This document shows, piece after piece, positions 1-6,527 of a stretch of DNA of 61,153 nucleotides (position 1 is the first letter of the stretch; each line of letters starts with the position of its first letter). The DNA comes from a virus. The DNA is taken from IMG/VR virus record IMGVR_UViG_3300009788_000013, positions 1 to 61,153 of that record, one strand, 5' to 3'. Made by a program: the position numbers and the translations under genes. The notes beneath the pieces are model-generated. The model saw only the letters and a list, made by a program, of their open reading frames with translations. It had not been told where the DNA came from and searched no databases.

Positions 1-123
1 AACGTGGATAAAGACAAAGCTGGGGCCGATAGTCATTTCCCTACGCATCCGATATTTCGAGAGTTAATTTTGTCATAGTAGATGCACCTCTATGTTATTC
101 CGCCATGAAGAGAATGGGCTCCG
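1..123. repeat. Terminal direct repeat (assembly overlap), left copy
   Basis: Bases 1-123 are identical to bases 61031-61153. The repeat carries the 5' end of the sulfotransferase gene (bases 1-48) and the 3' end of the 69-aa basic protein gene. Such an exact end overlap is what a circular or circularly permuted genome gives when assembled from reads. It could instead be a short true terminal redundancy. The intact sulfotransferase at the right end reads cleanly through it, so the unique length is 61,030 bp. Confidence 0.95.
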
Positions 124-282
124 CCGCTTCGATCCGCGCTTTAGCCCCGGCTTGTGGTGCTTCAACCGAACCTTCTTGAGATGTGGACAGAGTTTATCTA
201 GCATCTGGATCGCTTGATGGGTGTTCTCATGTTCGCGATCAGCTTGCCGTTGTTCGTGTGGTGGACTTTCGTATTCACTCAT
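73..282 (-). CDS. Small basic hypothetical protein, glycan operon
   Basis: This is a 69-residue soluble protein rich in Arg, Lys and His in its second half, with no family I recognise. Its ATG (282-280) overlaps the TGA of the 43-aa membrane protein gene in an ATGA junction. Its own TGA overlaps the ATG of an 11-codon mini-ORF that leads directly into the sulfotransferase gene across the circular junction. The coupling argues that it is translated as part of the glycan operon (TU6). Function unknown. Confidence 0.6.
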   Translation of the reverse strand: MSEYESPPHEQRQADREHENTHQAIQMLDKLCPHLKKVRLKHHKPGLKRGSKRRSPFSSWRNNIEVHLL

Positions 283-410
283 GGCTTAGTATCTCTATCA
301 TCTTCGTCTAATACTCCGAAAACTAATAGTATGAAAAACACTACTAGGAAAGCCATACCAACAAGTAGAAGAATAAGCCACCAGGGAGACATGGGGTATT
401 CGCTCATCAT
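279..410 (-). CDS. 43-aa single-pass membrane protein
   Basis: This short ORF encodes a 43-residue protein with one hydrophobic segment (about residues 9-32) followed by an acidic, charged tail. The start ATG at 410-408 overlaps the TGA of the aldolase gene (ATGA), and its TGA overlaps the ATG of the next gene (ATGA), so both junctions support translation. A second in-frame ATG lies directly after the first. It is one of at least five tiny membrane proteins placed between the sugar enzymes of TU6. It could anchor an enzyme at the membrane or act in exclusion, but that is inference. Confidence 0.65.
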   Translation of the reverse strand: MMSEYPMSPWWLILLLVGMAFLVVFFILLVFGVLDEDDRDTKP

Positions 411-1105
411 GCTGCTTCCCAATCATCCATGAACTTCTTGAGCCCACTATATGTCAGTGGGTGATCGAACATCTTCTCCAGTAACTCAGGCGATACCGTA
501 CAGATATCCGCACCAGCAGCAAAAGCATCGATGACTTGGCGAGGTGATCGAAGTGAGCCGCAAAGAATATTTGTCTGTGTCTGTCTACTGAGCGGGCCTT
601 GATTGTATATCTTTCGCACCTTTGCTATTAGTCCATAAGAATCAATACCAATATCCTCACAGCGAGCTACAAAGATACTGATACACCAAGCACCGGCTAA
701 TGCTGCTAGAATCGCCTGTGGTACTGAGCAGCAGAGCGTGAGGTTGCAGCGGGGATAGATATGGATCAGGGAGGCTATAACAGAAGTTGGTGCCTTATCC
801 ATTTCTATAGTGCTCAGTTCAGCACATGCTGCGATTCCTTCTCGCGTACAGGGTAATTTGACGATTACGTTCTGAGAGATTCCAGCAAGTTGCCGCCCTT
901 CGCTGATCATCTTTACAGTATCGGTGCCGACAACTTGAGCAGATACATTTGGCACGAGGTCACAGATTACTGCTATCCGAGGGATCACCATCCCCTCAGC
1001 ATCAGCCATCATCGAACTTGGGTTTGTAGTCACTCCTGTAATGACACCGTATTGCAACGCCTTCTTGATGTCGTCAAGGTTTGCCGTATCAAGGTAGAGT
1101 TCCAT
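407..1105 (-). CDS. talC: Transaldolase / fructose-6-phosphate aldolase (TalC/FSA-like)
   Basis: This is a 232-residue class I aldolase of the TalC/FSA family, close to the usual 215-220 residues. The N-terminus reads as the family's first strand (LYLDTANLDDIK), followed by the GVTTNPS motif. The Schiff-base lysine is Lys83 in VKLP, matching Lys85 of E. coli FSA, and the AALAGA and SPRQVIDAFAAGAD segments also fit. I start it at ATG 1105 because the family begins there and this ATG overlaps the TAA of the upstream gene (TAATG); the longer reading frame is spurious. The enzyme would act on pentose/hexose phosphates. It sits inside a glycosyltransferase operon, so it may feed sugar precursors rather than serve only the pentose phosphate pathway. 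Confidence 0.85.
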   Translation of the reverse strand: MELYLDTANLDDIKKALQYGVITGVTTNPSSMMADAEGMVIPRIAVICDLVPNVSAQVVGTDTVKMISEGRQLAGISQNVIVKLPCTREGIAACAELSTIEMDKAPTSVIASLIHIYPRCNLTLCCSVPQAILAALAGAWCISIFVARCEDIGIDSYGLIAKVRKIYNQGPLSRQTQTNILCGSLRSPRQVIDAFAAGADICTVSPELLEKMFDHPLTYSGLKKFMDDWEAA

Positions 1106-1299
1106 TAGAGCCTCCAGTTCTTCGGCGGTGGCTTCTCGTGTCCCTTGAATCGCCCCCAGGGAGTCATACAGGGACACCACTCGATGATGCAACCACCTTC
1201 GGTATGCGTTGCCATCGTGTGCTGTGGCTCATCGGTCCTCGGCGTGCAGTCTAAGCACGGATCACTAAGCCAGATAAATTTCTGCTTCTCATCAGACAT
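1105..1299 (-). CDS. Cys-rich 64-aa hypothetical protein
   Basis: This is a 64-residue protein starting MSDEKQKF with paired cysteines (PCLDC) and a second Cys pair (WCPC) that could bind a metal. The ATG at 1299 lies just inside the 3' end of the glycosyltransferase gene (8-base overlap), and its TAA shares a base with the aldolase ATG. The longer upstream frame is antisense noise. No family recognised. Its position suggests co-expression with the sugar enzymes. Confidence 0.55.
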   Translation of the reverse strand: MSDEKQKFIWLSDPCLDCTPRTDEPQHTMATHTEGGCIIEWCPCMTPWGRFKGHEKPPPKNWRL

Positions 1300-2107
1300 T
1301 TCGGTATTTGCTCCCTGCCTCTGGATTGTATTCAACCCGCAGCCCATCCTGATAAAATAACTGCGGGTACAGATCTCTATCTTCCTGGTGCCCCTCACCG
1401 AACTGGCAAGCCTCTCGGTGGAGCTTCCATTCAAATTTCGCACAGAGCAACGAGAAGATCGATTGCTCAGAGCGGGATTCTCGAAAATCTGGTAACTCCT
1501 CCCCGAGAACCGATTTCTCAAAAGTCGTTGCTAAGCGATGTAGACAAAACGTCAGCCACTCCATTAAAAATTGCTGTACTTGCCAAGGACCTTTCTGGAA
1601 TAGCATGAAGCGCCCGACACCGTGGTCGGCATTCGCATACCGTCTAAACCATTCGTTTACTGCAACCCCATCCAAGCCGCCGACTATGCGATAAGTATCA
1701 TGCTTCACCCACCATCGATTTACATGCCCGCTAGCAGCGAAGACCATTGCTCCACCTAGTTTTATGCAATGCTTGTACAGGATAGACAGATCAGCGATCG
1801 GATATGTATCCGCATCCGTATAGAGCACCACGTCCCCAGGCTCACAGAAATGCTCCAACGCATGGAGGATCACAAATGGCTTCCAGCAGAACCAGCCAAA
1901 ACCACGAGGATATTTGCCGGTATTGCCAATCCCTCGGTGCTCCCAGATCCAGCGATTAGCTGGCAGCTTGTAGAACTCTGTCTTCATCAACCAAGCATCA
2001 TCATATACTCGCACCTCATCGACTCCATACCTGGGCGCTCGCTCAACGATCTGCTGCGTTGTTGGGTTCCAGGCATTACCTGAGAAGGTGATGTATAGTT
2101 TCTTCAT
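1292..2107 (-). CDS. Glycosyltransferase-like protein (GT-A fold)
   Basis: This is a 271-residue cytosolic protein resembling GT-A glycosyltransferases seen in phages and capsule loci. An early strand MKKLYITFSG is followed by a nucleotide-sugar type DxD site (YTDADTYP, near residue 100) that would bind metal and sugar nucleotide. The rest is rich in Trp and aromatic residues. I prefer ATG 2107, which has AGG five bases upstream. A GTG at 2113 overlaps the previous TGA (GTGA) and is the alternative start. The sugar and acceptor cannot be told. It is the last glycosyltransferase before the aldolase. Confidence 0.7.
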   Translation of the reverse strand: MKKLYITFSGNAWNPTTQQIVERAPRYGVDEVRVYDDAWLMKTEFYKLPANRWIWEHRGIGNTGKYPRGFGWFCWKPFVILHALEHFCEPGDVVLYTDADTYPIADLSILYKHCIKLGGAMVFAASGHVNRWWVKHDTYRIVGGLDGVAVNEWFRRYANADHGVGRFMLFQKGPWQVQQFLMEWLTFCLHRLATTFEKSVLGEELPDFRESRSEQSIFSLLCAKFEWKLHREACQFGEGHQEDRDLYPQLFYQDGLRVEYNPEAGSKYRNV

Positions 2108-2109
2108 GA

Positions 2110-2220
2110 TCACCTGCTTCTAAAAAACAACCAAGCCATGTAACCACCAACACCGCCGGAGATCATGCCCAGTACTATCAACCATATGATGTTCGTCATC
2201 TCGCTAAAAATCTCCAACAT
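2110..2220 (-). CDS. 36-aa single-pass membrane protein
   Basis: ATG 2220 opens a 36-residue ORF with one hydrophobic helix (about residues 10-32) containing a glycine-rich stretch (GGVGG) and ending in Arg-Ser-Arg. Its TGA overlaps the GTG/ATG start region of the glycosyltransferase downstream. The pattern of a microprotein coupled to a sugar enzyme recurs in this operon. Topology and function are inferred only from hydrophobicity. Confidence 0.55.
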   Translation of the reverse strand: MLEIFSEMTNIIWLIVLGMISGGVGGYMAWLFFRSR

Positions 2221-2405
2221 GGTGGCCCAAGACAAGAATCGTCGGGACGATAACAAGGATCGCCTTCAGTTCTAGTGCGAGAACGTTCTAAGCCGATGAA
2301 TCTGTAATTGCTGTATTGCTTCTGGATTTCTATACCGATCCTACGGATACATGTACTCCACCCGCCAGCCCATCCTTCGCTCCAAAGATGAATAGTGATT
2401 CTCAT
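2196..2405 (-). CDS. 69-aa ORF, possible truncated glycosyltransferase N-terminus
   Basis: The ATG at 2405 overlaps the TGA of the upstream glycosyltransferase (ATGA), which supports translation. The first 40 residues (MRITIHLWSEGWAGGW and onward) resemble the first strand and glycine loop of a GT-B glycosyltransferase. The remainder is Arg/Cys-rich and does not look like a folded domain. A shift of one base near 2255 would open a hydrophobic continuation ending at a TAG near 2206. It may be a decayed gene or a frameshift; I am unsure. Confidence 0.4.
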   Translation of the reverse strand: MRITIHLWSEGWAGGWSTCIRRIGIEIQKQYSNYRFIGLERSRTRTEGDPCYRPDDSCLGPPCWRFLAR

Positions 2406-3124
2406 CCTTCCCTTACTCCTTTCGCTCCCAGGATCACATCATCTGGAATAGGGCCAGCTACATCGAGGTAGGCAAAGAATTGTGGAAAGTCAATTAGCGG
2501 CATTCCAAGTCGCCAAGCCACTACGCTCATAACTGTCTGATCGTGGCGGTGGCCGAGTACCTGCTTATCGGCTGAGGCTTCCCCATCATCGTTCCGCCAG
2601 GGTCCACAGTACGCCTCTTGCGGAACATCGAGAAGGTTATTCAGGAATGTCATCCCGAGCCCGTGGCTGAGATCAAGCGCGAAGGCTCCACCTGTACAGA
2701 GCTTGATACCAAACGCCTGCTGCCTGTTAATCCTGAGAGGGCCTAGCGCCGAATCAGTGCACCACTGTCCGACACTCCATCCGTTATTCGCAAGCCAGTA
2801 GCCGTGCTCATCGATGTATTCAAGCAGCGGCTCCAGTGGCTTCAGTGCAACGATAGAGGCATCACACCAAATCACATATCGATATCCCTGTACGCGAGCT
2901 GCTGCAATTGCATGTCGCTTGAATGCATAAGGAATCATTCCAGGGCCGTGCGGCCACTGATGTCCCTTGTGCCATGGTGAATCAGGTGGAAATTTATTCC
3001 GCCATAGCAGTAGGCTTCCCTTATACCCAACCTGCTGAAGCGTGGCTTGGAGCCGTAATTGCCCCCGCACGAAGTGTCGAGTAGCGACATTCACGATGAC
3101 GGTATTGTTCTCGTTGAATTTCAT
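2402..3124 (-). CDS. Glycosyltransferase-like protein
   Basis: This is a 240-residue cytosolic protein with an N-terminal strand (NTVIVNVATRHF), a Trp-rich centre, a WCDAS motif near residue 85 in the place of a DxD, and a late HDQTVMS helix. All are typical of the donor-site half of GT-A type enzymes acting on surface glycans. I start at ATG 3124 (MKFNENNT) because it overlaps the TGA of the 22-aa peptide gene; 14 extra codons upstream are not needed. Its TGA overlaps the next ATG. Donor and acceptor unknown. Confidence 0.65.
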   Translation of the reverse strand: MKFNENNTVIVNVATRHFVRGQLRLQATLQQVGYKGSLLLWRNKFPPDSPWHKGHQWPHGPGMIPYAFKRHAIAAARVQGYRYVIWCDASIVALKPLEPLLEYIDEHGYWLANNGWSVGQWCTDSALGPLRINRQQAFGIKLCTGGAFALDLSHGLGMTFLNNLLDVPQEAYCGPWRNDDGEASADKQVLGHRHDQTVMSVVAWRLGMPLIDFPQFFAYLDVAGPIPDDVILGAKGVREG

Positions 3125-3189
3125 CTCAATCGCCGAAGTATATTTCGCCTCCGCCGCCAGTGCCATAGTCGATAAATCCAGTTGATCAT
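3121..3189 (-). CDS. 22-aa Trp/Arg-rich micropeptide
   Basis: This 22-codon ORF encodes a peptide with a Trp/aromatic first half and a run of arginines (MINWIYRLWHW then RRRR), amphipathic and strongly basic. Both ends are ATGA junctions, with the previous gene's TGA and the glycosyltransferase ATG. It may be a coupling leader or a membrane-active peptide. Only the exact overlaps support it. Confidence 0.4.
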   Translation of the reverse strand: MINWIYRLWHWRRRRNILRRLR

Positions 3190-3335
3190 TGGAGTTCCAG
3201 TAACTGTGTGAGGGTGTGTATCAATAATCTTCTCTGCCGCTCTAGTCGCATCCAGTCGGCATCAGGATCACCTTGTGATTCCTCGATTTGATCAAGTCGC
3301 CTTTCTATAGCATTAATGATCTCTATCGAGTTCAC
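3186..3335 (-). CDS. 49-aa helical hypothetical protein
   Basis: A GTG start at 3335 overlaps the TGA of the preceding ORF (GTGA). The product is 49 residues, charged and helical (INAIERRLDQIEESQ; ERQRRLLI), probably a short coiled coil. Its TGA overlaps the ATG of the 22-aa peptide. No family recognised. The frame is convincing mainly because it fills the gap with overlaps at both ends. Confidence 0.5.
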   Translation of the reverse strand: MNSIEIINAIERRLDQIEESQGDPDADWMRLERQRRLLIHTLTQLLELQ

Positions 3336-3463
3336 TTTGCCCACCTCCCTTGCTTCTCGCGCCTCCCTGCCTCGGTTGATACATGCCCCTTCTTTCCAGT
3401 TGGCGCACAGACGTATTTCTTCTTGCGTATCCGGCCCTTGCGGCTATGTGTTGATTTCGGCAT
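3332..3463 (-). CDS. 43-aa highly basic hypothetical protein
   Basis: From ATG 3463 the ORF encodes 43 residues (MPKSTHSRKGRIRKKK and onward) with about one third Lys/Arg, no hydrophobic segment and one Cys. It overlaps the end of the upstream gene by 20 bases. Its TGA forms a GTGA junction with the next gene. It could bind nucleic acid or an acidic polymer. Function unknown. Confidence 0.45.
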   Translation of the reverse strand: MPKSTHSRKGRIRKKKYVCAPTGKKGHVSTEAGRREKQGRWAK

Positions 3464-4145
3464 GTTTCCTCTCACTTCCAGGAAAACCAGCTCTGACACG
3501 AGATTCGAACAGTAACTTTGCCTCATTCCATAACTCAGGGCGATCCTTGTTCAAGAGATGTGCTGGCCGCTTGCCACCTGGTTCCCTTTGCCAATGGTTA
3601 TGTTTTTGAGTGAGTTCCTTGCGTTGCCAGAATACATCTTGTTTCAGTGCTACCCGCTGCAGCTCCTCGTCTACAAAGAAATGTGGGTATCCCTCCCACA
3701 ATGGGCCGTGTCCCTCATTCGCTTCCATGATCCAAGCTCGCCCCATCCATGGCGAATAGGCAACTCGCTCTGAACACGAGAGGCCATTCTCTACCATCCA
3801 GTAATCACCAGTGGGTTGCATGATGCCGTAGAGATCTTCGAACTCCTCGGCAAACTCACGTTGGACTTCTAGAGGATCAGCATCAGGTGGCTCGATATCA
3901 TCACCACCCGTAACTACTATCATCGTCTCTGGGTATACTTTGAGGATGTGCTGAGCCAGTGCATTCACTGTCTTCGCATAGCCTTCATATTCCTCCTGCC
4001 AGCAGATATCCGCCACCTCGACAGGATCAGCTCCGAAGTCTACCTGACAGGCGATCTTGTAGCCACGCTCTCTCCAGAGCGGAAGCGTACCGCCCTTGGG
4101 CCGGGCTGATGGAATTGCATACCAGACTTTAGGGAGGTTATCCAT
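3444..4145 (-). CDS. Phage glycosyltransferase-like protein
   Basis: This 233-residue protein belongs, from memory of its pattern, to a family of phage and bacterial GT-A-like proteins that begin with VWYAIPSARP and an early WRERGY. They continue with a VTGGDDIEP metal-site motif (about residue 80), a MQPTGDYW segment and a SPWMGRAW/WEGYPHFFVDEEL segment. It lacks membrane segments. It lies three bases downstream of the FkbM gene. The combination suggests transfer of a sugar from a nucleotide donor. Substrate unknown. Confidence 0.6.
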   Translation of the reverse strand: MDNLPKVWYAIPSARPKGGTLPLWRERGYKIACQVDFGADPVEVADICWQEEYEGYAKTVNALAQHILKVYPETMIVVTGGDDIEPPDADPLEVQREFAEEFEDLYGIMQPTGDYWMVENGLSCSERVAYSPWMGRAWIMEANEGHGPLWEGYPHFFVDEELQRVALKQDVFWQRKELTQKHNHWQREPGGKRPAHLLNKDRPELWNEAKLLFESRVRAGFPGSERKHAEINT

Positions 4146-4148
4146 CTC

Positions 4149-4757
4149 TCACATCCTCCTCACATATATCGCATTCTCTCCAGCAATCCACCCCTGGCCA
4201 TATCCCTTGTCCCCCATGAATTGGCCCAGCTCTACCACGCGCTTGCCGTTATGCTCGACTACAATAGCCTTGGACTGAATAGCTCCAGATTCCCACGGCA
4301 TTCGCAATAGGATGTCTACGCTCAACCCTTCGGCGTCAATACTGATCAGGTCGAAGCCTCCACCAAACTGAAGGAATATCTGCTCAACTGTCATCGTATG
4401 GACAAAGCAGTCCTGATATTGCCCCCGTGATTTCCATGTCTCGTAATGTTCTTCGTCCATCGTGGAAACTTGATCTGGCGAATGATGGAACGGAACAAGT
4501 GCACATTCACACCCAACGGCACAATTGATTATTTTTAATCGTGCTTTCTGCTCTGGGGTGAGCTTAGCAATATTACGGAGTAGGCCAGCGAATGGAACTG
4601 CGGCTGGCTCGATCATGATGCCACTCCAGCCATACTCCAGTGTCCACCAGACATTTGAGTTCGTCTTGCCATCGAATGATCCAATATCCAGGAACCGTCC
4701 TGGGGTATCACCGAAGATCGTTTTCAGATATTCATCTTCTCCGCGCTGACTATACAT
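4149..4757 (-). CDS. FkbM-family SAM-dependent methyltransferase
   Basis: This 202-residue protein has the FkbM methyltransferase signature. After MYSQRGEDEYL comes FLDIGSFDGKTNS (SAM motif I), then GWSGIMIEP (motif II acidic end), and later FDLISIDAEGLSVDIL, the family's hallmark DxEG segment. FkbM enzymes O-methylate sugars or small molecules, so here it probably caps a glycan. I start at ATG 4757, which has AAGG six bases upstream; the ORF extends 17 codons further without support. It follows the first membrane protein of TU6. Confidence 0.85.
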   Translation of the reverse strand: MYSQRGEDEYLKTIFGDTPGRFLDIGSFDGKTNSNVWWTLEYGWSGIMIEPAAVPFAGLLRNIAKLTPEQKARLKIINCAVGCECALVPFHHSPDQVSTMDEEHYETWKSRGQYQDCFVHTMTVEQIFLQFGGGFDLISIDAEGLSVDILLRMPWESGAIQSKAIVVEHNGKRVVELGQFMGDKGYGQGWIAGENAIYVRRM

Positions 4758-4770
4758 TTTTACCTTATTC

Positions 4771-4830
4771 CTATGTAGTTTCTGCAAGCCGCAACCAAAG
4801 CTCTTCACGGATCAATGTAGAGATGCTCAT
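4771..4830 (-). CDS. 19-aa micro-ORF
   Basis: ATG 4830 overlaps the TGA of the upstream membrane protein gene (ATGA) and opens 19 codons (MSISTLIREELW and onward) ending in TAG, 14 bases before the FkbM ATG. It may serve to hand ribosomes on to the FkbM gene, or it may be chance. The only support is its exact overlap. Confidence 0.3.
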   Translation of the reverse strand: MSISTLIREELWLRLAETT

Positions 4831-5039
4831 CTCGCCACCTCAATAATCCATAGCGTCCAGCCGATGATGGCGAGGATAATCATACCCTCCAGCGCACCAA
4901 ACGTAATCGTCCAAGCCCGGTACCAATCTGGTTTTGTTTGGGGGGGGCCTCTGTCTTCCCGCTTCCCTCCTCCCCCGAGATCGAGAGCAGGAGCAGAGGT
5001 CCCCATATTGGATCTCTCACGGTTCCGCTGCCACGTCAT
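4827..5039 (-). CDS. Single-pass membrane protein, first gene of glycan operon
   Basis: The ORF encodes up to 70 residues: a polar, Gly/Pro-rich N-terminal half and a C-terminal transmembrane helix (ALEGMIILAIIGWTLWII). ATG 5039 lies about two bases from the start site predicted from the TATAAT at 5053-5048, so the mRNA may be leaderless. ATG 5006 with GAGAG seven bases upstream is the alternative. An eight-base G:C tract (4940-4947) lies within the coding part, so slippage would shift the frame of this operon-leading gene. Confidence 0.6.
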   Translation of the reverse strand: MTWQRNRERSNMGTSAPALDLGGGGKREDRGPPQTKPDWYRAWTITFGALEGMIILAIIGWTLWIIEVAR

Positions 5040-5047
5040 ATGGCTCC

Positions 5048-5076
5048 ATTATATAACGTTCAGCGGCAGATGTACA
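5048..5076 (-). promoter_or_regulatory. Sigma70-type promoter of the glycan operon (TU6)
   Basis: On the minus strand TGTACA (5076-5071) is followed by a 17-base spacer and a perfect TATAAT (5053-5048). The -10 region (GTTATATAATGG) is identical to that of the TU1 promoter at 41.8 kb. It lies between the end of the late head operon and the first membrane protein gene, so it would drive 4827 onward and across the circular junction. Confidence 0.65.
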
Positions 5077-5096
5077 GAATGGTGGGCTGGCCGCCC

Positions 5097-5146
5097 CTTA
5101 GATCGCCCGAGAGAGGACGCTATGGTGGGCTAGGGGCATTCCTGGA
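5097..5146 (-). terminator. Operon-boundary element (copy G)
   Basis: This GC-rich non-coding stretch starts five bases after the TAA of the 5147-5908 gene. It shares GATCGCCC, GACGCTATGG and a GGGCTAGGGGCATT tail with elements at 20.2, 23.0, 24.7, 34.4, 41.9 and 57.5 kb. It is less regular than the others and its stems are short. I infer an end of transcription for the head operon just ahead of the TU6 promoter. Confidence 0.4.
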
Positions 5147-5908
5147 TTATATGGCGCAGATTCCCATGTTCTTGCTCAAGGGATGCCGTTGCAGCGATCC
5201 TCGGGCCATCTTGGCATGCTCCTCGTCTAGGATCTCATCAAGGGGCCGGATCGGCCAGCAGGGCAACGCGGAACCAGGCGAGCAGTTCACCACCTCCACC
5301 CCAGCCTTTCGAAGCGGCTGGACTAGTGACCAGAACATCGGTATCCAGTACTTCACCCGTCTACTATAGCTCGCTATGGTTTCGCGACCGTGGCCAGAGT
5401 GCCAGTAGATTTGCCCACTATATCGCCCTCTAGTGTCCCTGATGTGCCCTTGATCATCCTGGTAGGTCATAGGTACTACCCGCATGTCGTAGCCCAGGAG
5501 CACGATTCTACAAGCCCCGAATAGATATGCTAGATTGATTGCCTGGTAACCGGAGTTCCCTCCGTGACACAATGTCCCCGGATCATGTGATAATCCGAGC
5601 TGAGTCCCCTGTCTCAGTGATCGGCAGCATTCCAGTTTCGGGTGTCCCATAGTGATCTGCCAGCCGAGAAAACAACGTCTCACCTCGGAGCGATGATCAT
5701 CCCACCACTTGGTATCCGAGAAATACAAAATATCGGCATTGTACAACAACCGATATGATGTATTGATGACGATCACCTTACCGAGGCGCGAAATGGCAAC
5801 CGTATCTATACCAGTAATAGAAGGCCCTCCTGCTAGAATAAAGCAGGTTTTATCCGTCCACATGCCACTAGGGACAGTCCACCAACGCTCCTTTGCCTGG
5901 GTTTTCAT
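5147..5908 (-). CDS. DUF115/MptE-like protein (glycan-associated), paralogue 1
   Basis: This 253-residue protein contains CFILAGGPSI, which resembles the nucleotide-binding start of the DUF115/6-hydroxymethylpterin pyrophosphokinase MptE-like fold. It continues with VIVINTSYRLL, a GNSGYQAINLA helix and IVLLGYDM. Members of this fold occur in phages and in flagellin glycosylation clusters. A paralogue lies at 7700-8413. Its ATG overlaps the TGA of the tail terminator gene (ATGA), so it is the last gene of the head operon and directly precedes the glycan operon. Confidence 0.6.
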   Translation of the reverse strand: MKTQAKERWWTVPSGMWTDKTCFILAGGPSITGIDTVAISRLGKVIVINTSYRLLYNADILYFSDTKWWDDHRSEVRRCFLGWQITMGHPKLECCRSLRQGTQLGLSHDPGTLCHGGNSGYQAINLAYLFGACRIVLLGYDMRVVPMTYQDDQGHIRDTRGRYSGQIYWHSGHGRETIASYSRRVKYWIPMFWSLVQPLRKAGVEVVNCSPGSALPCWPIRPLDEILDEEHAKMARGSLQRHPLSKNMGICAI

Positions 5909-6324
5909 ACCTTCGCCAGCTTGACGCTGAACGTCGTTGTCATGTGGATACGATCGCCTTTATCGCTACTGACGAGTGGGCCACCGTCTGGGCTGTGGAT
6001 AAATAAGAATTCCTCGGTTGTATTCGCATCAGCTGTGATCGCTTCGGCTTGATCCTGAAGCGCATCAAGAACAGCATAGAATTTCGTTCTTATCATCTCG
6101 TAGTCATGCTGTTTGCCCCTAACGAGAAGACGGAACCCTTGATTACGATTATCATCAGTGTGGGTATCGGCAGCTTCGCCTGATGTATCCTGTACTGCGA
6201 TCACCTGTTGAGCAGAGCTGACTCGTGGGGGCATGGGATCAATCCCTATATTGGACTTCCAGTTGATCTCATCGATCTGGCCGATACTGGTGAGATAGGC
6301 GATGATGTCAGCGGTAAGGCTCAT
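5905..6324 (-). CDS. Tail terminator-like protein
   Basis: This 139-residue protein starts MSLTADIIAYL at ATG 6324 (the frame extends eight codons further). It has the alpha/beta layout of siphovirus tail terminators: an N-terminal helix, a strand with GFRLLVRG, a YEMIRTKFYAVLDAL helix, and a C-terminal strand (MTTTFSVKLAKV). Its place after the gp10-like gene is the usual one for a tail terminator. The expected next gene, the tail tube, is displaced to 56 kb by the glycan operon. Confidence 0.55.
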   Translation of the reverse strand: MSLTADIIAYLTSIGQIDEINWKSNIGIDPMPPRVSSAQQVIAVQDTSGEAADTHTDDNRNQGFRLLVRGKQHDYEMIRTKFYAVLDALQDQAEAITADANTTEEFLFIHSPDGGPLVSSDKGDRIHMTTTFSVKLAKV

Positions 6325-6527
6325 TTCAGTGCCTTCTGTATTCTCCAATAGGCTTCAAGCGAAGAGCATCCCATCTCTTCTGCTATAGTTTGGTAGGTGC
6401 AACCATTTTCCATTAATGCGAGCAAGAAAGCAGTATCTACCTCGTCTTCTGTAATAGTTCCACGAAGACACCGCCACCACAACCAGAGAAATCGTAGCCT
6501 GTGTCGTGTCTGCTTCAGCCAATTCAC
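6321..6527 (-). CDS. 68-aa protein with helix-turn-helix-like segment
   Basis: This 68-residue protein has an aromatic/Arg-rich N-terminus and a segment CTYQTIAEEMGCSSLEAYWR that reads as a helix-turn-helix. It overlaps both neighbours by a few bases within the connector genes. Such small HTH-like proteins are occasionally found among phage head-completion genes. Role unknown. Confidence 0.5.
   Translation of the reverse strand: MNWLKQTRHRLRFLWLWWRCLRGTITEDEVDTAFLLALMENGCTYQTIAEEMGCSSLEAYWRIQKALK

Noticed and set aside
3490-3520. GATTCGAAC stretch resembling a T arm
   Set aside because: No matching acceptor or anticodon stems nearby, and it lies within a coding gene.
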